DNA of 64,000 bases from Paenibacillus uliginis N3/975 (GCF_900177425.1 NZ_LT840184.1:3202263-3266262); one strand, 5' to 3'. Positions 37,560 to 46,971 are shown, numbered from the stretch's first letter. Numbers and translations: made by a program. Notes: generated from the sequence alone by a model not told the origin.

Positions 37560-37564
37560 CCTAA

Positions 37565-37621
37565 AGTTAACCCAGAAGTAAACAGCATGATAACCGAGAT
37601 GTAACTTTGCTTCTTTATAAT
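37565..37621 (+). promoter_or_regulatory. Candidate response-regulator operator and promoter of the ABC operon
   Basis: Four similar boxes (TTAAC, TAAAC, ATAAC, GTAAC) have their last bases at 37,571, 37,583, 37,594 and 37,605, an 11-12 bp spacing. A good -10 (TATAAT, 37,616-37,621) follows, with no -35 consensus at the right distance. Direct repeats at one-helix-turn spacing in place of a -35 are typical of OmpR-type activation. Confidence 0.5.
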
Positions 37622-37651
37622 TAGAACCATAACAGAAAGGAAGTGTTATGG

Positions 37652-38365
37652 TTGCTTACAATTAATAACTTAGTCAAACATCGCGGAACTCAAGAAATCT
37701 TATCAGGTATCAGTTTTAAAGCTAGACCAGGTAGAGTAACTGGTTTTTTAGGTCCAAATGGGGCAGGTAAAAGTTCTACACTTCGCATCCTGCTTGGATT
37801 AGATCGTGCCACCTCAGGGAGTGCACTAATTAATGGAAAGCCATTCGCAGAATTACATAATCCTCTAGCAACAATAGGTGCTGCACTTGATGGATTTGGA
37901 GCTCATCGTATGCGAACAGGACGGGCACATTTACGTTGGATTGCTCGTGCCGCAGGATTGTCTCGCTCACGTGTCGAGGAAGTTCTGGAAATAGTAGGTC
38001 TTACTAATGCAGCTGGGAAAAGGGTCGGGGATTATTCCCTTGGGATGGGGAGAAGACTTGGAATGGCAGCTGCACTTCTTGGTGATCCCGAAATATTGGT
38101 CTTAGATGAACCCGTAAACGGGCTCGACCCACAAGGAATTCGCTGGATTCGGACATTTTTACGTGAACGTGCTGCGTCTGGTAACACGGTGTTGCTATCC
38201 AGTCATCTCATGGGAGAGCTTGCAGAGACGGTTGATGATGTGGTGATTATTAATCATGGAAACATCGTTGCAGATGGAACATTGGAAGAAATAATAGGTA
38301 ACCATTCTACGCTGGAGGAAGCCTTTTTTGCCCTGACATCTGAACATGCAGGTGATGTTGTATGA
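37652..38365 (+). CDS. ABC transporter ATP-binding protein (BcrA/lantibiotic-immunity type)
   Basis: About 237 aa. Start taken at TTG 37652 (MLTINNLVKHRG), 9 nt after AGGAAGTG; the frame is open from GTG 37643, which is too close to that site. Walker A GPNGAGKSS, signature YSLGMGRRLG, Walker B ILVLDEPVNGLDPQG and the switch His in LLSSHLM are intact. It powers two permeases encoded next (4-bp overlaps), forming an ABC-2 exporter of the kind that protects against bacitracin or lantibiotics. The substrate is unknown. Confidence 0.92.
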   Translation: MLTINNLVKHRGTQEILSGISFKARPGRVTGFLGPNGAGKSSTLRILLGLDRATSGSALINGKPFAELHNPLATIGAALDGFGAHRMRTGRAHLRWIARAAGLSRSRVEEVLEIVGLTNAAGKRVGDYSLGMGRRLGMAAALLGDPEILVLDEPVNGLDPQGIRWIRTFLRERAASGNTVLLSSHLMGELAETVDDVVIINHGNIVADGTLEEIIGNHSTLEEAFFALTSEHAGDVV

Positions 38366-39147
38366 GAGCATTCAACGCGGAACTATCTAAATTGTTCTCC
38401 CTGCCTGGCATTTGGCTTGCCTTTCTTATTGGAGCATTTGCCCCAGCGGTCATTGCTGCCTTCGACAGTATAGTAGAAAAAGAGGATATTATAGCTGGAG
38501 TTAGCACACGGCTATCGGAAATTGGCTATTCGGGATTAGGTTTTGGTGTGCAAGGTGTCATTATTCTTGGTGTGCTTGCTGTCAGCAGTGAGTATTTGAC
38601 AGAGAGCAGTGAATCTGGTGGAGGGCAACAGATTACAACAAGTTTAACTGTTGTTTCATCCCGGCTTCATTTTTTGCTGGCAAAAGCAGGCGCTGTGACA
38701 GTGATCAGCATACTGCTTTGTATGGTTGCTATTATGACAACTGCGTCAGCAACAAATCTAATTCTTGGTGAATATGCCCCTGCATTTGAATGGTCTAGAC
38801 TGATCGGTGCAGTTTGTTACTGGACATTCACCGCTCATTTAGCACTTGGGATTACTTTGCTAACTAAGAATGGCATCATCCCGCTTGCTGTGCTCATGAT
38901 AAATTCATCCGTTGTATCATTTAGTGTCCTGCTTTCTAAGATTACAAAGTTGGCGTTCTACTTACCAGATCGGGCTGGCCTTGAAATGTTTATGTTTACT
39001 AGCGACAAATTTCACACTCCGTCCACAGGCAGTTTATTCGATAGATTTCACACCCCGTTCACAGGCGGTTTAGTCATGTTTGCTTGGGTAGCCGTTTTTT
39101 TCATTGTTGCAGCTATTGTATTCCATAGGAGGGACGTTGCATCATGA
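38362..39147 (+). CDS. ABC-2 permease 1
   Basis: 261 aa with six predicted membrane segments (for example LPGIWLAFLIGAFAPAVIAA, GVQGVIILGVLAV and GGLVMFAWVAVFFIVAAIVF). It overlaps both neighbours by 4 bp. Near the C terminus a 36-bp tandem duplication (39,007-39,042 and 39,043-39,078) repeats 12 residues, giving FHTPSTGSLFDRFHTPFTGG in the outer loop before the last helix. The gene is otherwise intact. Confidence 0.88.
   Translation: MRAFNAELSKLFSLPGIWLAFLIGAFAPAVIAAFDSIVEKEDIIAGVSTRLSEIGYSGLGFGVQGVIILGVLAVSSEYLTESSESGGGQQITTSLTVVSSRLHFLLAKAGAVTVISILLCMVAIMTTASATNLILGEYAPAFEWSRLIGAVCYWTFTAHLALGITLLTKNGIIPLAVLMINSSVVSFSVLLSKITKLAFYLPDRAGLEMFMFTSDKFHTPSTGSLFDRFHTPFTGGLVMFAWVAVFFIVAAIVFHRRDVAS
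39007..39078. repeat. 36-bp tandem duplication inside permease 1
   Basis: Two adjacent 36-bp units differing at several bases, in frame, so divergence has accumulated since the duplication. The pseudo-copy at 42,434 matches only the second unit. Confidence 0.75.
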
Positions 39148-39893
39148 ATGTCTCATCTGGTAGAAAGATAACACAAATCCTTGGTGCTGAACTGGATAAA
39201 TTAGTTACATTACCATTGATATGGCTCACTCTTGTTGGTACATTCATTCTTAATTTAGTTTTAACCGCAGCTTTTACTTCTGTTGGTCTACAAGGGGCAG
39301 CAGGAACGCAAAGTATACTGAATATAGGACTTGCTTCTATGGGATATCTTCAAGCAGGGTTCATTATTCTTGGTATCTTAGCTACTTGTTCGGAGTATAC
39401 TGGTGGACAGATTCGAACTACTTTAACTACGATATCTTGGCGTGGGTTTCAATTATCCACGAAGCATTTGGTATTGGCGATTATAACCATTCCTGTGGCA
39501 TTTATTATTGCTGCATCAGGTGTACTATATACTTTTATTATGATGAGAGACACAGCAGTAGAGTTTGAAATAGACACCATGATAAAAACATTAGCAGGTG
39601 CAGCAGGCTATCTAACATTAACCACACTTCTCAGTGCAGCTATAGGTGCTTTACTGAGACGAACCACTCCTGCCTTAGTAATACTTCTTGGTTATTATTT
39701 CATTGTCAGTCCATTGTCGAGAGATTTTCTACCTAATTATTTTCCGGATACGGCAGGATATTATATGTATATGCTGCCTTCCTCTAATGAAATAAATATC
39801 CTTACACCAATGCAAGGGACAGGTATTTTAATGTTATGGACACTGATCTTTATTTCAGTAGCTATTGTATTTTACCGTAAACGAGATGCCTAA
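39144..39893 (+). CDS. ABC-2 permease 2
   Basis: 249 aa, six predicted membrane segments (PLIWLTLVGTFILNLVLTAA, LQAGFIILGILATCSEYTGG, TIPVAFIIAASGVLYTFIMM and others). ATG overlaps the end of permease 1. It resembles BcrB/MutE-type permeases and pairs with permease 1. The first 100 bp recur as a decayed copy at about 42,525-42,630. Confidence 0.88.
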   Translation: MNVSSGRKITQILGAELDKLVTLPLIWLTLVGTFILNLVLTAAFTSVGLQGAAGTQSILNIGLASMGYLQAGFIILGILATCSEYTGGQIRTTLTTISWRGFQLSTKHLVLAIITIPVAFIIAASGVLYTFIMMRDTAVEFEIDTMIKTLAGAAGYLTLTTLLSAAIGALLRRTTPALVILLGYYFIVSPLSRDFLPNYFPDTAGYYMYMLPSSNEINILTPMQGTGILMLWTLIFISVAIVFYRKRDA

Positions 39894-39923
39894 CTTTAGG
39901 TTTCATCATTAGGGGGAGACGAC

Positions 39924-42299
39924 TTGAAAAAAATTGCAGCATTATTATTGTCCTCATCATTGTTCCTGACCGCGTTGCCTACATCCGTGCTGGCACAAGA
40001 AGCCAAACCGAACCTAACACGGGGAGAAGTTGTAGAATTTTTGCTGAATGCCGCAGATGACTACAATCCGGGCATCAAAAAAGAAGATATTTTGAAAGGT
40101 TACGGCAAAGGAGAGGCAAGAGAAGATCAGGAAGTTTCCAGAATTGAAGCTTTGATCATGCTGGGCCGCGCGTTTTCGGACCTGCCTGCGCCAAAAGGCA
40201 ATGATTTGCGAGTAGCCAATACCTCCGCATCCTTTACCGACGTGCCGAAATGGGCACAAGACGAAATCGCCAAGCTGATCGCTTCTGGTGTGGTCACCGG
40301 TTCGGACGGCAAACTCGGCGTTTCCGATCATCTCACGAAAGAACAACTGATTACGCTGACAAATCGGATCATGGCCCTTGAAGGCACGAATCCACGCGAT
40401 GATTATTATGAATACGTCAATAAAAAATGGCTGAACGACTCCAAGATCCCAGCAGGTGAAATGGCCAACGCCGCGTTTTACGAGCTGGCAAAAGCCAATG
40501 AAAACCGGACTAAAGCAATCATCGATGATCTTGTGAAAAAACAAAACCCAACAGGCTCTAAAGAGCAAAAAATCGCCGATTTCTACAAATCGGTACTCGA
40601 TATGGAAAACCGAAACAAGCAAGGGATCAAGCCGATTGCACCTTATTTAGACGCTCTGGACAAGGCTTCCTCCGTCAGGGAATTATTTGATGCCAGTATG
40701 AAGATGGAGAAAGAAATCTCGAAAGGCGATTTGCTGCATTTTTTTGTGATTCCTGACGAGAGGGACAGTAACGTCAATGCGCTGTATTTCTCACCCCTTA
40801 GCACAAACCTTGACAAAAACAGCTATGTCTCCGGCGACGAAAAGACTAAACAAGTGTACACGAACTATCTGACCAAATTGTTTGTGCTGTCCGGTACTGA
40901 CGAGAAAACGGCAAAAGCGCAAGCCGAAGATGTGTACGCATTCGAAAAAGAACTTGCTGCATCCACCATGGACCTTCAAGATCAGGGAAAAGTAGATAAA
41001 TCATACAATCCTTACACCAAAGAAAAATTCGTTAAACTCTTTAAATCGATCGATATGGGCAAATATATGAAAGAATTCCATGTCGATAAAGCGGACAAAG
41101 TGATTGTAACCGACGTTGGATTATTGAATAAAAGCGCGGAAGTATTGAACGAGAAAAATCTGGACAAGCTCAAAGCCTACGCCAAAGCCACTTTGTTGAT
41201 GAAAGCCGGCGGCACTTTGTTAATAAATTCCTTTGGCACTTTATCGGATGATTTTCTGAAATTGGCAAATGAATTTGAAGCCCAAATGTTTGGCATTGAA
41301 GGTACAAAAACAAACGAAGAATTGGCGGTAATGACCACCCAAGCCGTCATGAGCCAGTATCTAAGCCAGGAATTCGTAGAAAAATATTTCACGAAAGAAG
41401 CCAAACAAGACGTTGAACAGATGGTTAAGCAGTTTATCGAGGTTTATAAAGAACGGATCAAAACACTTGACTGGTTGTCTGAAGCAACCAAAGCCAAAGC
41501 CATCAAAAAGCTGGATAAAATGACGATCAAAATCGGATATCCAGATCAGTGGAATGATTACTTGAAGGATGCTTCGATTAAAACTTTTGCGGACGGCGGA
41601 TCGCTGTTTGACAACATAGTGGCAATCAATAAAGTACTCAAAAAACAATCAATCGCTTCGCTTGGACAACCTGTCGATAAAAGCAGCTGGGTGATGAGCA
41701 CCTATGAGGTAAATGCTTATTATAATCCGTCGAATAACGAAATTGTGTTCCCAGCGGGCATTCTGCAAGCTCCATTTTATGATATCAAGGCCAAACGTGA
41801 AACGAATTTGGGAGCGATCGGCATGGTCATTGCGCATGAAATCAGCCATGCTTTTGATGATTTAGGTTCTGCATACGATGAAAACGGAAATGCGGTTAAC
41901 TGGTGGACTCCGGAAGATTTTAAAAAGTTCCAGGAAAAATGCGAACAGGTTATTTCCTACTATGACCATGTTGAAGTGATTCCTGGCGTGTATAATAACG
42001 GCAAGCTGACAGTAAGCGAAAATATCGCTGACCTTGGTGGTATGGCCGTATCGCTTCAAGTGCTGTCCAAAATGGAAAACCCGGATCTCAAAGCCTACTT
42101 TGAAGCTAATGCAACGATCTGGCGTATGACCATGAGTAAGGAAGCGGCTGCGTATCGGTCGACAATCGACCCGCATTCAGCAAACAAAGTACGCGTAAAC
42201 CGTACCGTTTCCAACTTCCCAGAGTTCTATAAAGCATACGAAGTAACCGAAAAGGATGCCATGTACGTCGCTCCTAAAGACCGCGTGAGCATTTGGTAA
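39924..42299 (+). CDS. Secreted M13 (neprilysin/PepO-like) metallopeptidase with SLH region
   Basis: 791 aa, TTG start with GGGGGAG 8 nt upstream. Signal peptide to about ALPTSVLAQ. An N-terminal SLH-like part (about 28-160, ASFTDVPKWAQDEIAKLIAS, GVVTGSDGKLGVSDHLTKEQ) would tie it to the cell wall. The M13 domain begins with DDYYEYVNKKWL. Catalytic motifs: zinc site HEISHAF (His about 638), the downstream Glu/Asp site ENIADLGG and the substrate strand NAYYNPSNNEIVFPAG. It cleaves oligopeptides outside the cell. It is flanked by an intact and a decayed copy of the ABC permease junction, so it lies within a duplicated segment. Confidence 0.93.
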   Translation: MKKIAALLLSSSLFLTALPTSVLAQEAKPNLTRGEVVEFLLNAADDYNPGIKKEDILKGYGKGEAREDQEVSRIEALIMLGRAFSDLPAPKGNDLRVANTSASFTDVPKWAQDEIAKLIASGVVTGSDGKLGVSDHLTKEQLITLTNRIMALEGTNPRDDYYEYVNKKWLNDSKIPAGEMANAAFYELAKANENRTKAIIDDLVKKQNPTGSKEQKIADFYKSVLDMENRNKQGIKPIAPYLDALDKASSVRELFDASMKMEKEISKGDLLHFFVIPDERDSNVNALYFSPLSTNLDKNSYVSGDEKTKQVYTNYLTKLFVLSGTDEKTAKAQAEDVYAFEKELAASTMDLQDQGKVDKSYNPYTKEKFVKLFKSIDMGKYMKEFHVDKADKVIVTDVGLLNKSAEVLNEKNLDKLKAYAKATLLMKAGGTLLINSFGTLSDDFLKLANEFEAQMFGIEGTKTNEELAVMTTQAVMSQYLSQEFVEKYFTKEAKQDVEQMVKQFIEVYKERIKTLDWLSEATKAKAIKKLDKMTIKIGYPDQWNDYLKDASIKTFADGGSLFDNIVAINKVLKKQSIASLGQPVDKSSWVMSTYEVNAYYNPSNNEIVFPAGILQAPFYDIKAKRETNLGAIGMVIAHEISHAFDDLGSAYDENGNAVNWWTPEDFKKFQEKCEQVISYYDHVEVIPGVYNNGKLTVSENIADLGGMAVSLQVLSKMENPDLKAYFEANATIWRMTMSKEAAAYRSTIDPHSANKVRVNRTVSNFPEFYKAYEVTEKDAMYVAPKDRVSIW

Positions 42300-42365
42300 G
42301 CCTGCAATAAATAAGCCTTTTATTTTGCCCCGATTAAGGGACAATGAAATTAACGAAGCTGAAAA

Positions 42366-42406
42366 AGCTGGCTCCGGAAACCTACCGGCGCCAGCTTTTT
42401 TTACTT
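42366..42406 (+). terminator. Terminator of the M13 gene
   Basis: AAGCTGGCTCCGG and CCGGCGCCAGCTT arms followed by seven T. Confidence 0.85.
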
Positions 42407-42433
42407 TGATTGAGACACTTGTAGCGGCTGCGA

Positions 42434-42632
42434 CAGATTTCAAACCCCATTCATAGATGGTTTAGTCATGTAGTCGTTCTTTTCATTGTTGCAGCTATTA
42501 TATTCCATAGGAGGGACGTTGCATCATGAGTGTCTCTTCTAGTAGAAAGATAACACAACTCCTTGGTGCTGAACTAGAAAAATTAGTTACATTGCCATTG
42601 ATATGGCTCTCTCTTATTGGTACATTCATTTG
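42434..42632 (+). pseudogene. Decayed second copy of the ABC permease 1/permease 2 junction
   Basis: Highly similar to 39,043-39,249: the end of permease 1 (GATTTCAAACCCC...GGTTTAGTCATG, then GTTGCAGCTATTATATTCCA), the ribosome site TAGGAGGGACG, and the start of permease 2 (ATGAGTGTCTCTTCTAGTAG). A small deletion after GTCATG removes the frame. Similarity ends at GGTACATTCATT, where unrelated sequence joins. Confidence 0.9.
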
Positions 42633-42734
42633 AGCTATCTGATTTTTCCAAATCACTATGGGATAGCTGGGAGAATCAATATTCAATCACCGATCCAGCT
42701 ACATTACAATGGCTATCAATGAAAGAAAGTTTAT

Positions 42735-43712
42735 ATGGCCGCGAACTATGGCCTTCCCGGGTTTACTTTTCAACACCTGAAGTACGTATCCAGTCATGCT
42801 TATTCGGGGGCCGAAGTCTCTTCGGCACAGACTTCATACCCGCTGATCCTTGCGAATCCCGGCTTCGGCTCTTCCAGGTTCCTCCACACGTCGCAAGCCG
42901 AAAATCTCGCGAGTCACGGATATATCGTGGCAGTGATCGACCACACCTACAATACATTTGCAACCGAGTTTCCGGACGGTCGAATCACGACCATCAGAAC
43001 CAACGACTTATTCTCGCCCGACCATGATTACCGGACGGAAAGCGGTAATCGCGACAAGTTGGGAAAAGTTTTAACCGGCGATGTGGCGTTTGCGCTGGAC
43101 CAATTCGAGCTCATCCAATCGGGGCAGATTCCAAGTCATCTAAAAGGGAGGATTGATCTCGGTCATGTCGGGGTGTTCGGTCATTCCATCGGCGGAGCGA
43201 CGGCCTATGACGCTTCTTACGATCCGCGAATCGCGGTTGGAATAGACCTTGATGGAGGGCTTTATCGACTGCGTGACAGAGAGGGTCTGCGAAAGCCGTT
43301 TTTGTTCATCAACTCGGAAAGCGAATTCGAAAAATTAAAAATGGTGATGGATAACCGGGTCTACACGGATGCAGAGCTTAACCGTATGGGCTCAACAAGA
43401 GAGTGGATGGATCAAGTAACGGAAGATAAAAAGTTGGAGCTTGAACGGATGCGCGAAACGGTCGACGAAGGGGGACAATTCCTCTATATCGAAAATACGG
43501 AGCATTTGGATTTTGCCGACGTACAGTTCATTTCTCCAATTTTTAAAATGCTGGGCATTACAGGAAAGATTGCGCCCGAAAGAGCGAACTCCGTTATCAA
43601 TGCCTATATGCTAGATTTCTTCGATATGTATCTGAAAAATCAAGGCGGAATCTTAATGAAAGGACCGGATAGCCGCTTTCCGGAGGTGAAGTTCGTAACC
43701 TCGCTATTATAA
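42735..43712 (+). CDS. PAF-acetylhydrolase-like alpha/beta hydrolase, probably 5'-truncated
   Basis: 325 aa from ATG 42735. LILANPGFGSSRFLHTSQAE and LASHGYIVAVIDHTYN are the first core strands of platelet-activating-factor acetylhydrolase-like proteins. The nucleophile elbow is FGHSIGGATA (about 150), the acid residue lies in GIDLDGGLY, and a His in ENTEHLDFAD. Related proteins carry membrane helices and a longer N terminus. Here coding similarity begins only 100 bp after the decayed permease copy, and no ribosome site precedes the ATG, so the original start was probably lost in the rearrangement. Confidence 0.7.
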   Translation: MAANYGLPGFTFQHLKYVSSHAYSGAEVSSAQTSYPLILANPGFGSSRFLHTSQAENLASHGYIVAVIDHTYNTFATEFPDGRITTIRTNDLFSPDHDYRTESGNRDKLGKVLTGDVAFALDQFELIQSGQIPSHLKGRIDLGHVGVFGHSIGGATAYDASYDPRIAVGIDLDGGLYRLRDREGLRKPFLFINSESEFEKLKMVMDNRVYTDAELNRMGSTREWMDQVTEDKKLELERMRETVDEGGQFLYIENTEHLDFADVQFISPIFKMLGITGKIAPERANSVINAYMLDFFDMYLKNQGGILMKGPDSRFPEVKFVTSLL

Positions 43713-43741
43713 ATTACGGAACAGGCTACCGATTTTGATAT

Positions 43742-43799
43742 GCTCCCCTTCAAGTAGACAGGTTTAATAAATAAACCGCTACTTGAAGGGGAGTTTTCC
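43742..43799 (+). terminator. Large inverted repeat (terminator or IS end)
   Basis: CTCCCCTTCAAGTAG and CTACTTGAAGGGGAG perfect 15-bp arms around a loop containing GGTTTAATAAATAAACC, followed by TTTTCCTTT. It ends the hydrolase gene and lies just before the IS3 orfA relic. Confidence 0.75.
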
Positions 43800-43800
43800 T

Positions 43801-44032
43801 TTGTCTAAGAAGAACGAATACAATGCGATTGAGAAACTAGCCATCGTACAGGAGTTAAAAGCAGGACAGAGCAGCCGTGTGGAAGTAGCAAAAAAACATA
43901 ACATCAGCGTTACGACCTTAGTGAAATGACGACATCGCTATGAGTTGTACGGAATTGAGGGGTTAGAAATTCATTCCCACACTCGGAGTTATTCTGCAGA
44001 ACTTAAACTTCAAGCGGTACATATCCGTTGAA
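43801..44032 (+). pseudogene. IS3-family orfA (helix-turn-helix transposase subunit) remnant with in-frame TGA
   Basis: TTG 43801 opens MSKKNEYNAIEKLAIVQELK, VEVAKKHNISVTTLVK, then TGA (43,927-43,929), then RHRYELYGIEGLEIHSHTRS YSAELKLQAV. The TGA stands where IS150-like OrfA proteins have Trp (LxKWxxRYELxG). Coding ends at about 44,030; orfB is absent. A relic of an insertion sequence. Confidence 0.8.
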
Positions 44033-44148
44033 GTACTCAACTTGCTTCTACCAATCTTACTTTTTAAAGTTTTTCCTTTACAAAGTAGGATTGGTAATTT
44101 ATATTAAGGGCGTGGAACAGGTTTAATTTTCCATTAATTCATGTATTT

Positions 44149-45588
44149 ATGGAGGTGGAAGTGACAAAGAACAATCATGTTGGGATATTCGATACCCAGT
44201 ACAGGGCGGTGACGATTGGTATTATGCTGGTTCTGGCAACCGTAGCTTTTGAAGGGCTGGCTATAACAACAATTGCCCCGAAATTGGCACAAAGCTTGCA
44301 GGGCATTCATTTGTATGGTTGGATCTTCAGTGCATTTTTGTTGTCTCAGCTTGTAGGGACTCTGGTCATGGGGCAACAAGTTGACAAACGGGGCGTTTTT
44401 ACATCCTTGCTTGTCTCTTTCAGTGTTTTTGTGATAGGTACCGTAGTTGCGGCTATTTCTCTTCATATGCACATGCTTATTGCCGGAAGAGCTCTTCAGG
44501 GTTTTGGAGCGGGAGCGCTGATCACATGTGTGTATGCCTGTGTAACGTTGCACTACCCGGATGCTCTTCGTACTCAAATCTTGGCAGCATTCTCCTTGGC
44601 CTTTGTTCTGCCTTCCTTAATTGGACCTTATATGGCAGGTCTTATTGCCTCCTATGTCTCGTGGCGATTTGTTTTCTGGATTGTATTACCCTTGCTTGTA
44701 TTGGCCATTAGTCTAACATACCGCACGTTCCGTAATTTGCAGCTCAAACAAGCTTTGACTGATTCAACCCAAACAGCCGATACGAAGATCATCCAGGCAA
44801 TTCTACTTGCCATTGGAACGGGGCTGTTACTCACGGGGCTCGGAATGATTACCGTTTGGGGAGGAATGGCACTCGCTTTTGGTGGATTAATCGTCATGGT
44901 TCCGCTAATGCGCAAACTTCTGCCCCTAGGCACTTTTTCGGTGAAAAAAGGGCTGCCCGCAACGTTGGTTTCCAGAGGGCTGTATGTCGCTTGTTATTTT
45001 GCAACGGAGAGTTTCGTAATCCTTGCACTAACCGAAATGAAGGGGTTATCGGCAGACCTTGCTGGCCTGATTGTAGCAGCAGGCTCTCTAAGCTGGTCCG
45101 CTGCCGCGTGGTTACAAGCGAGACTCGATGTACGAGATCGCGGTGTTGGCCGCAAGCACAGAGTCATATTGGGAATCGGGATCATGATTTCTGGAACTGT
45201 ACTTGTGATGCTAGCGCTTTTCATGACAAACAGTGGAGTTACACTCATCTTGGTCTCACAAATGATTACAGGGTTCGGTGTTGGATTAGCCAATCCTACA
45301 ACTGCAGCCATTGCTTTACAACATGCCGAACAGGGGAAAGAGGGGAAAATGTCCGCCAATCTCCAATTCGTAGATTCCTTCTATGTGGCAGTGAGCATTG
45401 GTGTAAGCGGTGCACTGATCGCCTTGGCCGAAACATTGCAGTGGGGCATATCAACGGGAGTTTTGATGGTGTTAGCCCTCCAATTATTATTTGTTTTGTT
45501 AAGTTTCTTAGCATCCTTACGAATCACAGAACTCGTTCATCAAGAACATCATCCGATAAGCCATGCGAAGGAGAATCTTCCCATGTAA
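44149..45588 (+). CDS. MFS multidrug exporter (EmrB/QacA-like DHA2 type)
   Basis: 479 aa with about 14 membrane segments. MFS motifs are seen: GQQVDKRGVF (motif A), ALQGFGAGAL (motif B region) and LIGPYMAGLIASYVSWRFVF (motif C/antiporter region). A start at GTG or ATG close to GGAGGTGGAAG is plausible; GGAGG at 44,150-44,155 could serve a GTG at 44,161 (MTKNNHVGIF). A broken paralogue lies at 59,246-59,600. The glycosyltransferase 70 bp downstream suggests an inactivate-and-export drug defence (inference). Confidence 0.88.
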   Translation: MEVEVTKNNHVGIFDTQYRAVTIGIMLVLATVAFEGLAITTIAPKLAQSLQGIHLYGWIFSAFLLSQLVGTLVMGQQVDKRGVFTSLLVSFSVFVIGTVVAAISLHMHMLIAGRALQGFGAGALITCVYACVTLHYPDALRTQILAAFSLAFVLPSLIGPYMAGLIASYVSWRFVFWIVLPLLVLAISLTYRTFRNLQLKQALTDSTQTADTKIIQAILLAIGTGLLLTGLGMITVWGGMALAFGGLIVMVPLMRKLLPLGTFSVKKGLPATLVSRGLYVACYFATESFVILALTEMKGLSADLAGLIVAAGSLSWSAAAWLQARLDVRDRGVGRKHRVILGIGIMISGTVLVMLALFMTNSGVTLILVSQMITGFGVGLANPTTAAIALQHAEQGKEGKMSANLQFVDSFYVAVSIGVSGALIALAETLQWGISTGVLMVLALQLLFVLLSFLASLRITELVHQEHHPISHAKENLPM

Positions 45589-45657
45589 CAGATAACGGAT
45601 CGTCGTTAAATCCATCACGAAGAACGGGGTGAATTATTACATTGGGAGGTAAAAAAG

Positions 45658-46869
45658 ATGGCACGTGTGTTAGTTGTCATTACACCGGCTGAAGGCCATG
45701 TGAATCCGTCATTAGGATTAGTTACTCAGTTGATTGACAATGGCGAGGAAGTTGTCTATGTGTGTACGGAGGAGTACCGTTCCCGAATTGAACAAACCGG
45801 AGCTCAGTTACTTACCTATCCATTTCCGCAAGATGCCTTCTCTCATGATCCGGTTTTGAAACCGCAGGAGTACAAGCATCCTTATCAGTTCATTTATATG
45901 ATGGTAGGCGGGATCATTCGGAGGATGATCCCCAATGTGCTTCGAGTGATTGAAAATCAAAAATTCGATTATTTGATCTTTGATTCCCTGATGGGCTGGG
46001 GAGGGACTATTCTTGCAGAAAAGCTGGGAATTCCTGCGGTGTGTTCAATCGCCTCCTTTGCTTTCGTAGAACCTTTAGGGGCTGGCCAAAGCTCGAATGA
46101 CAAGGAGTCAGATACTGAGGGACTGTATGAGACCACGATGAAGATAACTCGTGAGTTAGCCCTAGAGTTTCAAGTGAGGATTCCAGCGCTGGAAGAGATT
46201 CCGGCACATGCAGGTCGGTTAAAGCTCGTATATACAAGCCGTTATTTTCAGCCGCAGGCAGAAAAACTGGACGATAGTTTTATTTTCACTGGTCCTTCAA
46301 TCATACCGCGCCAAGATGCTCCGACCTTCTCGTTCGAGCTGCTTCGTGAACGTTACCCGCAAACCGTGTACATTTCCATGGGCACCATTTTAAATAAAAA
46401 CTTGGATTTCTATCGGCTTTGTTTTGAAGCATTTGGAGATTTGCCGGTGAATGTTGTTCTATCTTCAGGAAGATACACTTGTATGGAGCCGCTGGCTGAT
46501 CGGATTCCTAACAATTTTATCGTCAAGCCATACATTGCGCAGCTGGATATGCTGCAGTATACGGATGTTTTTATTACACATGCTGGAATGAACAGTACGA
46601 GTGAGGCACTTTATAACAACGTCCCTTTGGTGATGATTCCACTAACTTCGGACCAGCCTCTTGTCGCGAATCGGGTGCAGGAGTTGGGAGCGGGTGTCAC
46701 TTTAAATAAACATACGCTAAGCGCAACTGATTTGAGAGAGGCATTAACAGAAATTTTGAGCAATCCGCTTTATAAAAAGCAGGCTCACCTCATCGGTGAA
46801 TCTTTACGGAATGCCGGCGGTTACAAGCGGGCCGCAGAAATGATTATGAATCATTTTGCTAAAGTGTAA
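45658..46869 (+). CDS. GT1 glycosyltransferase, macrolide/YjiC type
   Basis: 403 aa, with GGGAGG 10 nt before the ATG. N-terminal acceptor domain starts ARVLVVITPAEGHVNPSLGL. The C-terminal donor domain carries the GT1 signature THAGMNSTSEALYNNVPLVM then IPLTSDQPLVANRVQELGAG, with the diphosphate-binding HAGMNST and the sugar-contacting SDQ. Such enzymes add UDP-glucose or similar to macrolides, flavonoids and other aglycones; in Bacillus they detoxify antibiotics. It is paired with the MFS exporter. Confidence 0.9.
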   Translation: MARVLVVITPAEGHVNPSLGLVTQLIDNGEEVVYVCTEEYRSRIEQTGAQLLTYPFPQDAFSHDPVLKPQEYKHPYQFIYMMVGGIIRRMIPNVLRVIENQKFDYLIFDSLMGWGGTILAEKLGIPAVCSIASFAFVEPLGAGQSSNDKESDTEGLYETTMKITRELALEFQVRIPALEEIPAHAGRLKLVYTSRYFQPQAEKLDDSFIFTGPSIIPRQDAPTFSFELLRERYPQTVYISMGTILNKNLDFYRLCFEAFGDLPVNVVLSSGRYTCMEPLADRIPNNFIVKPYIAQLDMLQYTDVFITHAGMNSTSEALYNNVPLVMIPLTSDQPLVANRVQELGAGVTLNKHTLSATDLREALTEILSNPLYKKQAHLIGESLRNAGGYKRAAEMIMNHFAKV

Positions 46870-46971
46870 TCCTCTTTAGAGACACCATTTCTAGACTCCA
46901 GTGCCAGAGGTTTTGGAATTACCACAATTTAAAAAAACTATAGTTTAGGTAAATCTTACTCCTATTAAAAA

